DNA of 64,000 nt from an uncultured Lysobacterales bacterium (GTDB lineage: Bacteria > Pseudomonadota > Gammaproteobacteria > Xanthomonadales > SZUA-36), in assembly GCA_937924405.1 (NCBI GenBank), contig CALDVW010000077.1:30381-94380 (forward strand). Direction: 5' to 3'. Of this stretch, positions 1-8,037 are shown one piece after another. Numbering within the stretch: the first letter of the stretch is position 1; every line of letters begins with the position of its first letter. The notes beneath the pieces were generated by a model. That model saw nothing but the letters and a program-made list of their open reading frames with translations. It was not told where the DNA came from and searched no databases. The translations under genes and the position numbers were made by a program.

Positions 1-56
1 TCTGAACCCGATTTCGAAACTGTTCAATCAACTGCGTCATCGGCATAATGTTCAAC

Positions 57-1043
57 ATGAAAGCTGCCTACTATCAATCATTCGGTCCGGCCCATGAAGT
101 ACTGCAGCCTGGAGAACTGGAAAAGCCGCTGCCCGGGTCCGGCGAAGTATTGGTGAGGCTGGCATCCAGCGGCGTCAACCCCTCAGATGTGAAGAAGAGA
201 ATGGGTGCGGTACCGGGTCTGTTGGACAACGGCCCGGTGGTGCCTCACAGCGATGGGGCCGGGGTGATCGAATCTGTCGGCGATGGCGTACCGGCAGCGC
301 GAGTGGGGGAGCGCGTGTGGGTGTACCAGGCGCAACATGCGCGCCAATTCGGCACGGCGGCTGAGTATGTCGCTCTTAACAGCGACCGTGCGGTCCGCCT
401 GCCGGACCACACCGGTTTCGACGTCGGGGCCTGCATCGGGATTCCGTTAATGACTTCTCATCGTTGCGTGTTCGCTGACGGTCCCGTAGAAGGCAAAACA
501 CTGCTCATAACCGGTGGCGCCGGGCGGGTCGGACACTATGCGATCCAGTGGGCCAGTCAAGCCGGGGCGAACGTGATCGCAACCGCCAGCACAGCGGTAG
601 ACAGCGAAAGCTGCATCTCCGCCGGGGCCAGTCAGGTCGTCAGCCATCACGATGCCGACTGGGCAGAGCAGGTGTTATTGGCCAATGGCGGAGATAAAAT
701 CGACAGGGTGATCGACGTCGAATTTGGCGCAAATCTGCCTTCGGTTCTGGATCTGATCCGTACCAGTGGCACCATCGTTACCTACGGTTCAACGGTGGTG
801 ACAGAACCCGCACTGCCTTTCTACCGGATGATGTATCTCGACCTGCTGGTCCGTTTCGTTATCGTTTATGAAATGCCGGAGAAAGCCAAGGAGCTTGCCA
901 TCGATGACATAACGGCCGCACTTCGAAAGGATAGCCTGAAACATCGTATTGCTCACACCCTGCCACTGCATGAGATTGCAAGATCCCATGAGTTGATCGA
1001 ACAGGGCGGATTCCGCGGCTGCGTCGTTTTGCAAACCACTTGA
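57..1043 (+). CDS. NADPH:quinone reductase-like medium-chain oxidoreductase
   Basis: Zinc-free medium-chain dehydrogenase/reductase of the quinone oxidoreductase type, expected to be a cytosolic NADPH-dependent reductase of quinones or other electrophiles. An N-terminal GroES-like substrate domain (about residues 1-120) is followed by a Rossmann domain whose dinucleotide loop GGAGRVG lies near residue 155. The catalytic-zinc Cys/His pattern of alcohol dehydrogenases is not seen. I start at the second of two close ATGs (48 and 57) because family members begin MKAAYY; neither has a clear Shine-Dalgarno sequence. The stop overlaps the TTG start of the next gene, so the two are probably co-translated. 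The substrate is unknown. Confidence 0.85.
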   Translation: MKAAYYQSFGPAHEVLQPGELEKPLPGSGEVLVRLASSGVNPSDVKKRMGAVPGLLDNGPVVPHSDGAGVIESVGDGVPAARVGERVWVYQAQHARQFGTAAEYVALNSDRAVRLPDHTGFDVGACIGIPLMTSHRCVFADGPVEGKTLLITGGAGRVGHYAIQWASQAGANVIATASTAVDSESCISAGASQVVSHHDADWAEQVLLANGGDKIDRVIDVEFGANLPSVLDLIRTSGTIVTYGSTVVTEPALPFYRMMYLDLLVRFVIVYEMPEKAKELAIDDITAALRKDSLKHRIAHTLPLHEIARSHELIEQGGFRGCVVLQTT

Positions 1044-2680
1044 AGTCGATTCATACCAGGAATTTCGGGGTTGTTGTCTGGGTTTTTTTGACGACTGTTT
1101 CCAGTATTCTACTTCCATGCCGTGTTGTTATGGCCCTGGAACCGGTGCCAGCCGTTGTCGCCAACGGTGAGCATTTGACCGGCAGTTGGGGTGGAGCTGG
1201 GAATCGAATTGCAGAATTCAAAGGAGTTCCCTTCGCTGCGCCTCCCGTTGGGGATCTCCGGTGGCGTGCGCCCAAGCCTAATGTACCCAGGTCCGGTCAA
1301 TCGACTGCGCTCGATTTTGCGCCTGCCTGCATGCAGAGCAATCGTCTGGTCGACTGGTATGCAAACGTGGCACGGGTCTTCGGGCATGGCCCGGAAGTCG
1401 TAAGCCGGCCCAGCGGTTTTAGCGAGGACTGCCTCTACCTGAATGTCTGGACGCCAAAACCCGGAGCTGAGAGCAATCTTCCGGTGATGGTGTTCGTTCA
1501 CGGCGGCAGCAATTCGAGTGGTTGGTCCTATGAACCCAACTATGTGGGGTCAAATCTCGCTGCCCGCGGAGTGGTAGTTGTCACGATCGCTCACCGGGTT
1601 GGGCCTTTCGGCTTTTTTTCACACCCTGCACTGGACAATGACCAGGGTGAGCCGATTGCTAATTTCGGGTTGCTCGATATCCAGGCCGCATTTCAATGGA
1701 TCAGGGCCCATATCAGCAAGTTCGGCGGCGATCCTGAAAATATCACGGGTTTTGGAGAGTCATCCGGTGCGTATGACCTGCTCGACCTGCTGCTGGTGGA
1801 TATGTCGAACGGTAGAAGTGAGTCATCGTTATTCCGGCGCTTGATTTCGCAGAGCATTGGTGGGCCGCTCTTAAGCAGGCAAACCCTCGCCGAGGAACAG
1901 GAAATCGGTGTATTGCTGGCGAGACAGATCGGCTACGGGGCAGAGGTTTCGGCCAAAAAACTCAGGGCTATTCCGGCTGGAGAGCTGGTTGAAGCGAGTA
2001 AATATCTGCCCGCGGATCATTATTTCGACGCGGTCATCGATGGTAAAACAGTGGTCCGTCATCCTCTGGAATCGCTTCGCCGGGCCCGCGCTGAAGGAGT
2101 CGACCTGATCGCAGGCAGTAATGCAGATGAGTGGTATATGTACTTGAGTGAGGACACCACCCACGCAGATCTGGAACAGTGGATCAGCGAGAACGTTCCC
2201 GAACAGCGCGAGGCGCTACTCGCCTTGGTGGCTGATGAACCGGATTATCGTCACGCGCTTGACCTGTTGAGGACAGGCCGGAACATGTTGTGCCCCTCCC
2301 GCTTTTTTGCCCGGCGGGTCAACGAAAGCGGAGGCCGGGCATGGGTCTATCATTTTACACATCAGCGTTCAGGATCAGGTGGTGAGCTATTGCGGGCGTA
2401 TCATGGAATTGAACTGCCCTATGTTTTTAACCAGCATGATGACTGGCTTCCAACCGGAGAGGTGGACCGGCAGTTAACGGATGCGGTTATGGATTATTGG
2501 GTTCAATTCGCTTCGACCGGCGACCCGAATCTGCCGGGGCGCCCGCAATGGCCGGTTCATTCGCGCCAGAGTCCAGCTGTGCTGGAGTTGGGTGAGCGGA
2601 TCGGAGTGGAAGAGCCTCGTAATACGGACCTGTGCGACCTTGTCTGGTCAGGCTCAGTGGAAACAGGAGAGAATAATTGA
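1040..2680 (+). CDS. Secreted type-B carboxylesterase (cholinesterase-like fold)
   Basis: Alpha/beta-hydrolase of the carboxylesterase type B family, hydrolysing carboxylic esters. The first 32 or so residues form a signal peptide, so it probably works in the periplasm. All catalytic elements are visible: oxyanion-hole HGGS at 154-157, nucleophile Ser241 in GESSG, acid Glu364 in the SNADEW segment, and His455 in YHGIELP. The 546-residue length is normal for the family. The start is TTG, overlapping the previous TGA as TTGA. It is followed, again through a TTGA overlap, by a BCCT carrier, which hints at hydrolysis of a choline or carnitine ester before uptake. The substrate is inferred only from context. 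Confidence 0.88.
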   Translation: MKSIHTRNFGVVVWVFLTTVSSILLPCRVVMALEPVPAVVANGEHLTGSWGGAGNRIAEFKGVPFAAPPVGDLRWRAPKPNVPRSGQSTALDFAPACMQSNRLVDWYANVARVFGHGPEVVSRPSGFSEDCLYLNVWTPKPGAESNLPVMVFVHGGSNSSGWSYEPNYVGSNLAARGVVVVTIAHRVGPFGFFSHPALDNDQGEPIANFGLLDIQAAFQWIRAHISKFGGDPENITGFGESSGAYDLLDLLLVDMSNGRSESSLFRRLISQSIGGPLLSRQTLAEEQEIGVLLARQIGYGAEVSAKKLRAIPAGELVEASKYLPADHYFDAVIDGKTVVRHPLESLRRARAEGVDLIAGSNADEWYMYLSEDTTHADLEQWISENVPEQREALLALVADEPDYRHALDLLRTGRNMLCPSRFFARRVNESGGRAWVYHFTHQRSGSGGELLRAYHGIELPYVFNQHDDWLPTGEVDRQLTDAVMDYWVQFASTGDPNLPGRPQWPVHSRQSPAVLELGERIGVEEPRNTDLCDLVWSGSVETGENN

Positions 2681-4179
2681 ATAAACATAAACTCGACTGG
2701 CCAAGTTTTGCTGCATCGATCGCCGTCATTCTGCTGGTATGCATTCCTTTGGCCATGTTTCCGGAATCCGGTGGCGAGTTCCTGACCCGTCTCTATGGAA
2801 AGGTGGCTGGTCACTTTGGTTTTCTCTATCTTCTTTCCGGTATCGCTGTGCTCATTTTTCTGCTCTGGCTGGCCCTCGGGCCTTATGGCGGAGTTCGCCT
2901 GGCCTGCGGAGATGAGGAACCCGAGTTCAGCACGCTGAGCTGGACCGCAATGCTCTTTTGCGCCGGTGTTGGCGCTGGATTGATGTACTGGGCGCCGATT
3001 GAATGGGGGTATTACTACGGGGCTCCGCCTTTCGGGGTTGAGGCCAGGTCGGCGCTGGCTGCCGAGTGGGCTTCCACCTATGGCATATTCCATTGGGGGC
3101 CGACGGCATGGGCGATTTATTGTCTGCCGACTGTGGCCATAGCCTACCCCTATTACGCCAAGAGAATATCGTTTCTCCGCCTCAGCACGAGTTGCCATTA
3201 TTTTTTTGGCGGAGAAGCGGAATCGCGCGGCGAAAGGCTCATCGACTGGCTGTTCATGATTGGCTTGCTGGGCGGGGCCGGAACATCACTGGGCTTTTCC
3301 ACCCCGATGATAGCGGCCTGTGTTGCACGGGTGACCGGGTTGGAAGCGAGTTTCACGATGGAACTGGTCATCGTCATTATCTCGGTGATAATTTTTGGAA
3401 CCAGTGTATGGCTTGGATTGAAGAAGGGTATCAAGCGCCTGAGTGATTTGAATATGTGGCTCGCTTTTGCCTTGTTGGCGTTCGTGCTTATCGCAGGCCC
3501 TACAGTTTTTCTGTTGAAAACATCAGTCAATAGCATCGGCTTGATGGTGCAGAATTTTGTCAGGATGAATTCCTGGACTGATGCCTTCACGGATTCAGGT
3601 TTCGTGGAAAGCTGGACCATATTTTACTGGGCCTGGTGGATCGCTTACGCGCCTTTTGTCGGCCTGTTCGTGACTCGAATTTCGCGGGGCCGGACATTGC
3701 GTCAGGTGATTTTCGGAATGATTGGATACGGAACGCTGGGGGCCGGTCTTTTTTACATGATATTTGGAAATTATGGCCTGAGCCTGCAATTGAGCGGAGC
3801 GGTCGATGTAACCCGGATCATGGCTGAGCAAAATGGTTCGAGTGCCATTGTAGCCATCCTCGACCAGTTACCAGCCGCCTGGCTTGTCATTGTAATTTAC
3901 GCCTTGATTGCCCTGGTATTTTCCGCCACGACTTACGATTCAGCGTCCTACATTCTTGCATCGGTGGCTACCCGGCGCCTGCCGGCCGGTGAGGATCCCG
4001 ATCGCTGGCACCGCGTGTTCTGGGCGCTGGCCCTGGCAGTCCTGCCGCTCACTCTGATGTTTATCGGGGGCTTGAAGGTCGTTCAGTCGGCAACACTCAT
4101 CGTGTCATTGCCACTGATCGCCGTCGGTGGCCTGATGTCGGTGTCACTGGTCAAACAGCTGAGGAAGGACTTCAGCTGA
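2677..4179 (+). CDS. BCCT family transporter (betaine/carnitine/choline type)
   Basis: Inner-membrane secondary transporter for quaternary ammonium compounds. About twelve hydrophobic segments are present. Family signatures are the GPYGGVRL/EPEFSTLSW region near residue 70-90, the glycine-rich AGVGAGLMYW stretch after it, and the tryptophan-rich WTIFYWAWW of the substrate site near residue 310. Both termini are short, without the long tail used by BetP for osmosensing, so uptake for nutrition is as likely as osmoprotection. The TTG start overlaps the esterase stop and has AGGAG nearby at 2664. The coupling ion cannot be decided from the sequence alone. Confidence 0.92.
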   Translation: MNKHKLDWPSFAASIAVILLVCIPLAMFPESGGEFLTRLYGKVAGHFGFLYLLSGIAVLIFLLWLALGPYGGVRLACGDEEPEFSTLSWTAMLFCAGVGAGLMYWAPIEWGYYYGAPPFGVEARSALAAEWASTYGIFHWGPTAWAIYCLPTVAIAYPYYAKRISFLRLSTSCHYFFGGEAESRGERLIDWLFMIGLLGGAGTSLGFSTPMIAACVARVTGLEASFTMELVIVIISVIIFGTSVWLGLKKGIKRLSDLNMWLAFALLAFVLIAGPTVFLLKTSVNSIGLMVQNFVRMNSWTDAFTDSGFVESWTIFYWAWWIAYAPFVGLFVTRISRGRTLRQVIFGMIGYGTLGAGLFYMIFGNYGLSLQLSGAVDVTRIMAEQNGSSAIVAILDQLPAAWLVIVIYALIALVFSATTYDSASYILASVATRRLPAGEDPDRWHRVFWALALAVLPLTLMFIGGLKVVQSATLIVSLPLIAVGGLMSVSLVKQLRKDFS

Positions 4180-4182
4180 TCG

Positions 4183-4752
4183 TCATCCCTGGCGGCAATC
4201 CTGTTCGCCGACAGGGGCCGCATGGACCCAGCCATCAGCGTCGATGTTGACCTTTTTGGCCGTGGTTTTGGAGTTCGCTACGCAAATCAGGAATTCGCCG
4301 TCGGGCGAATCACCTTCATTCTTCAGACCGGCGGTGGTGAAGGATGCTCTGGATTGAACCGCGCCCTTTGCCATGATTCGGATTTTCTGTGGGGGGGCTT
4401 TGAATGCCCTGATCAGTTCAATATCCTGGACAGCGCCATCGCCATTGCCGTCGGAGTAAACCAGCCAGCCATGGTTCCAGTTGCCGTCCGATCTGCAAGT
4501 GTGGCCATTTGAACTGGGGCACAGCCTGACGACCATGCTTCTTGCGTGTGATTCTGTCCTGGCTAGCGAAAGCCCTTGGTGCAGATCATTGGAGGTGCTT
4601 CGCAGCTGATATTTTTCTATCATGGCAGATGAACCCGGCACGGCGATCAAAATGACAATCGCCAACGCCGCTAATGCCACCATCAGCTCCACAACTGTGA
4701 ACCCGGTGCTCAGCTTGCGTTGGCTATGATTTTTCATGGATCCTTTTTTCAT
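4183..4752 (-). CDS. GspH/FimT-type pseudopilin
   Basis: Minor pseudopilin for a type IV pilus or type II secretion filament. A class III prepilin leader ends in STG, followed by FTVVELMVALAALAIV: cleavage after Gly, methylated Phe+1 and Glu+5, then the hydrophobic helix. The remainder looks like the GspH/FimT globular domain, with RTESHARSM after the helix and a C-terminal Cys pair (CVANS and EQDC) that may form a disulfide. It lies 26 bases after a second pseudopilin, likely in one transcript. A nearer ATG at 4737 also has a ribosome site. No pilus assembly genes are in the window. Confidence 0.85.
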   Translation of the reverse strand: MKKGSMKNHSQRKLSTGFTVVELMVALAALAIVILIAVPGSSAMIEKYQLRSTSNDLHQGLSLARTESHARSMVVRLCPSSNGHTCRSDGNWNHGWLVYSDGNGDGAVQDIELIRAFKAPPQKIRIMAKGAVQSRASFTTAGLKNEGDSPDGEFLICVANSKTTAKKVNIDADGWVHAAPVGEQDCRQG

Positions 4753-4778
4753 CCGTCATTCCCCTTTCCGGACACTCT

Positions 4779-5240
4779 TTAATTGATATTGATAGTTGAA
4801 TTCACCGTTTCGTCCAGCCTGGACACGAGCAGCACCTGGCCGGGGCTTTCTACCAGTCCCCTCTGGTCAAACATGAATGAATCCTGATCTGAGATCATTA
4901 CGAGATCGTCAGGCAGGTTGTAGTCCTGCATTCCTGGAATGTTCTTATGCTCTCCGCGCGACAGCGATGAAAAGCGGATTGTCTGAACGCTACCTTCCCG
5001 GGCTATCGGTATGCTGACGGAAATTTTCGATTCTGTCGCCCGCGCCAGGTTCCTGGCCTGCTGGAAAGAATACTGGACGTTTTCGACAGCTGCTTTCAGT
5101 TCAGCCCGGCTTGCGGTTTTGCTGGCTGATGGCATGGCAAATGAGATCAGAATGGCCAACAGGCCGAGCACGACCAGAATTTCGATCAGTGTGATCCCCT
5201 GGGATCGGTGAATGGGACTTTTCAGGTGTCTGTTTTTCAT
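4779..5240 (-). CDS. GspH/FimT-type pseudopilin
   Basis: Second minor pseudopilin, 153 residues. The leader ends at QG and is followed by ITLIEILVVLGLLAI, with Glu at +5 as needed for processing by the prepilin peptidase. After the helix comes the FimT-like segment AELKAAVENVQYSFQQARN; the rest is poorly conserved and carries no cysteines. It is the first gene of the pair read from the promoter at 5357-5385. The partner gene downstream has the same architecture, so they may form a tip or priming complex for a filament encoded elsewhere. That role is inferred from family knowledge only. Confidence 0.83.
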   Translation of the reverse strand: MKNRHLKSPIHRSQGITLIEILVVLGLLAILISFAMPSASKTASRAELKAAVENVQYSFQQARNLARATESKISVSIPIAREGSVQTIRFSSLSRGEHKNIPGMQDYNLPDDLVMISDQDSFMFDQRGLVESPGQVLLVSRLDETVNSTININ

Positions 5241-5356
5241 GTACCGCTGCGGTCTCAGCCCGGATGCTTCCGGAATGTGTCAGTCTCGTTCCCTGCTGAT
5301 TGCCGGCAGGCAGAAAGGATGATCTGCACGCCGGTCGCTGGTCCGTAGCGAATTGA

Positions 5357-5385
5357 ATTAAATATTCTGAAACCAGTATAGTCAA
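5357..5385 (-). promoter_or_regulatory. Sigma70-type promoter for the pseudopilin pair
   Basis: On the minus strand TTGACT (5380-5385) and TTTAAT (5357-5362) are separated by exactly 17 bases; each box matches the consensus at 5 of 6 positions. It lies about 115 bases upstream of the first pseudopilin start and reads towards it. No operator-like inverted repeat is evident beside it. Confidence 0.6.
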
Positions 5386-5456
5386 AGCCCGGTTTGAAGT
5401 TAGTGTGGTATCTGACCGCTTATCGGGCCGATAGCACCATTCAGGCGGTTGACCAT

Positions 5457-5486
5457 AAAAAAAGCCGGCGCAAGATGCGCCGGCTT
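5457..5486 (-). terminator. Rho-independent terminator after the Cys-repeat gene
   Basis: A perfect 11-bp stem (5462-5472 pairing with 5476-5486, GC-rich core GCCGGCGC) has a 3-base loop. On the minus strand it is followed by a run of seven U. It sits 23 bases past the stop of the minus-strand gene ending at 5510 and separates it from the pseudopilin promoter. Confidence 0.9.
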
Positions 5487-5509
5487 GTCTGATCCTGAAA
5501 CGTTGCCGA

Positions 5510-5914
5510 TTATTCGATGACGTCTTTTATGGCCTGCTTGCAGGCTGCACTGACAGATTCCGCATTTGCTTCGAGACACTCCAGAATGCGGCCTTCTCCT
5601 GCTTGCACGCCCGCGCAGTTACTCTCGATGTCATTCTGGCACTGGCCCGCGATATAGTTGAGTGCCGATACCGCATGTTCCAACTGGGCTGAAGCGTTAT
5701 ACAGAGCGTATTGGCACTGGCCTGAAAGTTTGTCTTCATGGGCATAAAAACACGCCAGCAGGCGCCCTTCACCGGTGGTGACCTGGCTGCAATAATTCTG
5801 GATTTCAGTTTCGCAACCGGTGGTTACGGTGCTGACAATATCCTGGGCCAGCACGGATCCCGAGGTGCCCAGCAACATGAAAACGGTGAAGAAGATAGTC
5901 GTTCTGATATTCAT
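5510..5914 (-). CDS. Secreted protein with two GLG1-type cysteine-rich repeats
   Basis: Small exported protein of 134 residues with a clear signal peptide ending near SVLAQ. The mature part is two copies of the spacing C-x7-C-x12-C-x11-C, each containing GEGR(L/I)L before the third Cys. This matches the cysteine-rich repeat known from Golgi apparatus protein 1 and scattered bacterial proteins. All eight cysteines are probably disulfide-bonded in the periplasm. I use the ATG at 5914 because it starts the signal peptide and has GGAGAA upstream; a longer reading would add 17 unlikely residues. The function is not known. The gene ends in a strong terminator. Confidence 0.8.
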   Translation of the reverse strand: MNIRTTIFFTVFMLLGTSGSVLAQDIVSTVTTGCETEIQNYCSQVTTGEGRLLACFYAHEDKLSGQCQYALYNASAQLEHAVSALNYIAGQCQNDIESNCAGVQAGEGRILECLEANAESVSAACKQAIKDVIE

Positions 5915-5968
5915 CAAGGGTTTCTCCTGAAGTTCATTCAATGTGAACCGTATATTTTGAACCATTTC

Positions 5969-6643
5969 TTACTTTTTTGCCTCATTTAATGCATCCAGTA
6001 AAATTTCAGCCCAGCCTTTCAGAATCCGCTGCGCTGCAGCTTTATTGGTTACCGAGTTGGTCCAGGTGTAATAACTTCCCCTGGCGCCGTCGACTCTTCG
6101 ATCCAGCGCTTTCGCAAGCAGGTCACCGGTGACAGAGTCGTAGATTTCCAGGTAAAGAGTCATCTCCCCGGCAGAGGATGTGAAGGTCATCGAGCGCCCG
6201 GCAGTGAGTGTGTCCGGCGCGTTCACATCGAGATTAATGATGGCCGGCCTGACGAGAAGTACATCTTCCGCGAGTTCGTCGACCACATCGTATCCCCCGT
6301 CTTGCAGGGTTTGTACAAACACGGCCTGAAATTCCTCGGCGAGCTTGTTCTTGATCTTTTCCACATCAGTCGAAGTCACGCGCAAATGACTTGCCGAACG
6401 GGAGCGCTGGTCACGCGCCCAGTTTTTCTTGAATGCCACGTAGGAATCCAGCAACTTGACGCGCTGATACTGGGCGAGGTCAGCGCCGGGTTCGGCATAA
6501 ACGATGGCCATCTTTGAATCGGGCACCAGGTGCAGGCCATCTTCGCTGACCTGGGGTAGCTCATTTTTACTGGCCATGGCCTGTTGAGTGAAAAGCAACA
6601 GAACAATTGGCAAGAGCAGATTGGCTATTTTTAAATTGTGCAT
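5969..6643 (-). CDS. DUF3313 family exported protein
   Basis: Exported protein of 224 residues with a signal peptide ending at AMASK. It resembles DUF3313 proteins, often periplasmic or lipoprotein-like: a YAEPGADLAQYQRVKLLD segment near the N terminus, then a region beginning with a predicted helix (EKIKNKLAEEFQ), then a beta-rich end with EMTLYLEIYDSVTGDLLA. There is no Cys lipobox here, so it is more likely soluble. The ATG at 6643 is chosen for the signal peptide and an AGGAG upstream. It precedes the Cys-repeat gene on the same strand by 54 bases. No biochemical role is established for the family. Confidence 0.75.
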   Translation of the reverse strand: MHNLKIANLLLPIVLLLFTQQAMASKNELPQVSEDGLHLVPDSKMAIVYAEPGADLAQYQRVKLLDSYVAFKKNWARDQRSRSASHLRVTSTDVEKIKNKLAEEFQAVFVQTLQDGGYDVVDELAEDVLLVRPAIINLDVNAPDTLTAGRSMTFTSSAGEMTLYLEIYDSVTGDLLAKALDRRVDGARGSYYTWTNSVTNKAAAQRILKGWAEILLDALNEAKK

Positions 6644-6810
6644 GGGCAGAGCTCCTGGTTGATGGCTGGGCCGATTCAATTCAACAGACCAGATATTAGC
6701 AGTGAAAATTACAAATCACGATTGCCCCTATCAAATCGATTCTACATCTCAAACGGGTTATTATTCAGACCTGCTTGAGTTTTATACAGTTTTCCCGAGT
6801 GGAGTTTCAG

Positions 6811-8037
6811 ATGAAAAGTTTCTTGCTGACGTTGCTGCTTTTTTCCAATCTGGCCATGGCCGACGCCAGGCAGATAAATGAATACCATTGGGAAGGCGTT
6901 GAACGCATCGTCGCCATTGGCGATATCCATGGCGACTACACTAATTACATCACCACTTTGCGCGCTGCGGGCCTGATCAACAAGAGAGAAAAGTGGGCCG
7001 GGGGAAAAACCCACCTGGTGCAGACAGGTGACCTCCCGGACCGCGGCCCGGACACGCTCAGGATCATTGATCACATCACCGGGCTGGCCAAACAGGCCAA
7101 GCGCAAGGGTGGATACGTACACAGCCTGATCGGCAACCATGAGGCGATGAATGTTTATGGCGACCTGAGGTACGTACACGATGGTGAGTTCGAGGCATTC
7201 GTCACCCGGAATTCAGGTGCACTGCGCGACCGCGTGTTTGAGTTGCATTTACAACAGATTGAAGCCCAGGCGCCGGAGCAGTTTGCGGCTCTACCGGAAA
7301 CCTACAGGGAGGACTGGTACACGAAGCACCCACTGGGCTGGGTGGAACACCGCCAGGCCTGGGACCCGGCCTGGAATCCGGAAGGCAAACTTGCGAACTG
7401 GGTACTGGAAAGGAAAGTCGCGGTGCGGGTCAATGACACTATTTTCCTGCACGGAGGAATCAGCGGCTTTTATTGCCAGAATTCCCTGGATTCCATTACG
7501 GAGAAAGTGGTCGCAAACCTCAAACACTTTGATCCCCGGAACTCAGGAATACTCGAAGACGATTTTGGGCCCCTGTGGTTCCGGGGCCTGTCAGGTGTGG
7601 ATCCCCAGGCATCGCCGGAGACCGTCGATGCCATCCTGGCGCACCATAAGGCAAAGCACATAGTGGTGGGTCACACCGTAACCAGTGGCATCATCTGGCC
7701 GCGTTACGATTCCAGGGTAGTGATGATAGACACCGGGATTTCGAACGCCTACGGTGGCCACATCGGATACCTGGAAATCACCCCGGAAGGACTCTTCGCC
7801 GGTTACCCCGCGGGTAAATTGCCGCTGCCGGCCAGCGACGATGAAGCGATTGCCTATCTTGAAAAAGTCATTGTGATGTATCCAGCTAATCCCTATCTGC
7901 AGGAACGGCTCGAAAAGCTGAGGCATCCGGCCGTCATCGTGGAACCTGAAGCAAGCGGGGAACCCGTCGATCAAGCAGCGGAGGCTGGGGAAGAAGAGCC
8001 GTCAGCTCCAATTCCTATTTGCGGCATTTCTCAATAA
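6811..8037 (+). CDS. Shewanella-like PPP-family phosphatase, exported
   Basis: Metal-dependent phosphoesterase of the PPP superfamily, closest in pattern to Shewanella-like phosphatases. After a signal peptide (MKSFLL to AMADA) come the metal motifs GDIHGD (37-42), GDLPDRG (73-79) and GNHE (108-111), then later GHTVTSG and the closing DTGIS segment. It is therefore a dinuclear-metal phosphatase acting outside the cytoplasm; the substrate is unknown. The ATG at 6811 has GGAG in front and begins the signal peptide. The acidic, proline-rich tail ends in a convergent overlap of 23 bases with the next gene. Confidence 0.87.
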   Translation: MKSFLLTLLLFSNLAMADARQINEYHWEGVERIVAIGDIHGDYTNYITTLRAAGLINKREKWAGGKTHLVQTGDLPDRGPDTLRIIDHITGLAKQAKRKGGYVHSLIGNHEAMNVYGDLRYVHDGEFEAFVTRNSGALRDRVFELHLQQIEAQAPEQFAALPETYREDWYTKHPLGWVEHRQAWDPAWNPEGKLANWVLERKVAVRVNDTIFLHGGISGFYCQNSLDSITEKVVANLKHFDPRNSGILEDDFGPLWFRGLSGVDPQASPETVDAILAHHKAKHIVVGHTVTSGIIWPRYDSRVVMIDTGISNAYGGHIGYLEITPEGLFAGYPAGKLPLPASDDEAIAYLEKVIVMYPANPYLQERLEKLRHPAVIVEPEASGEPVDQAAEAGEEEPSAPIPICGISQ

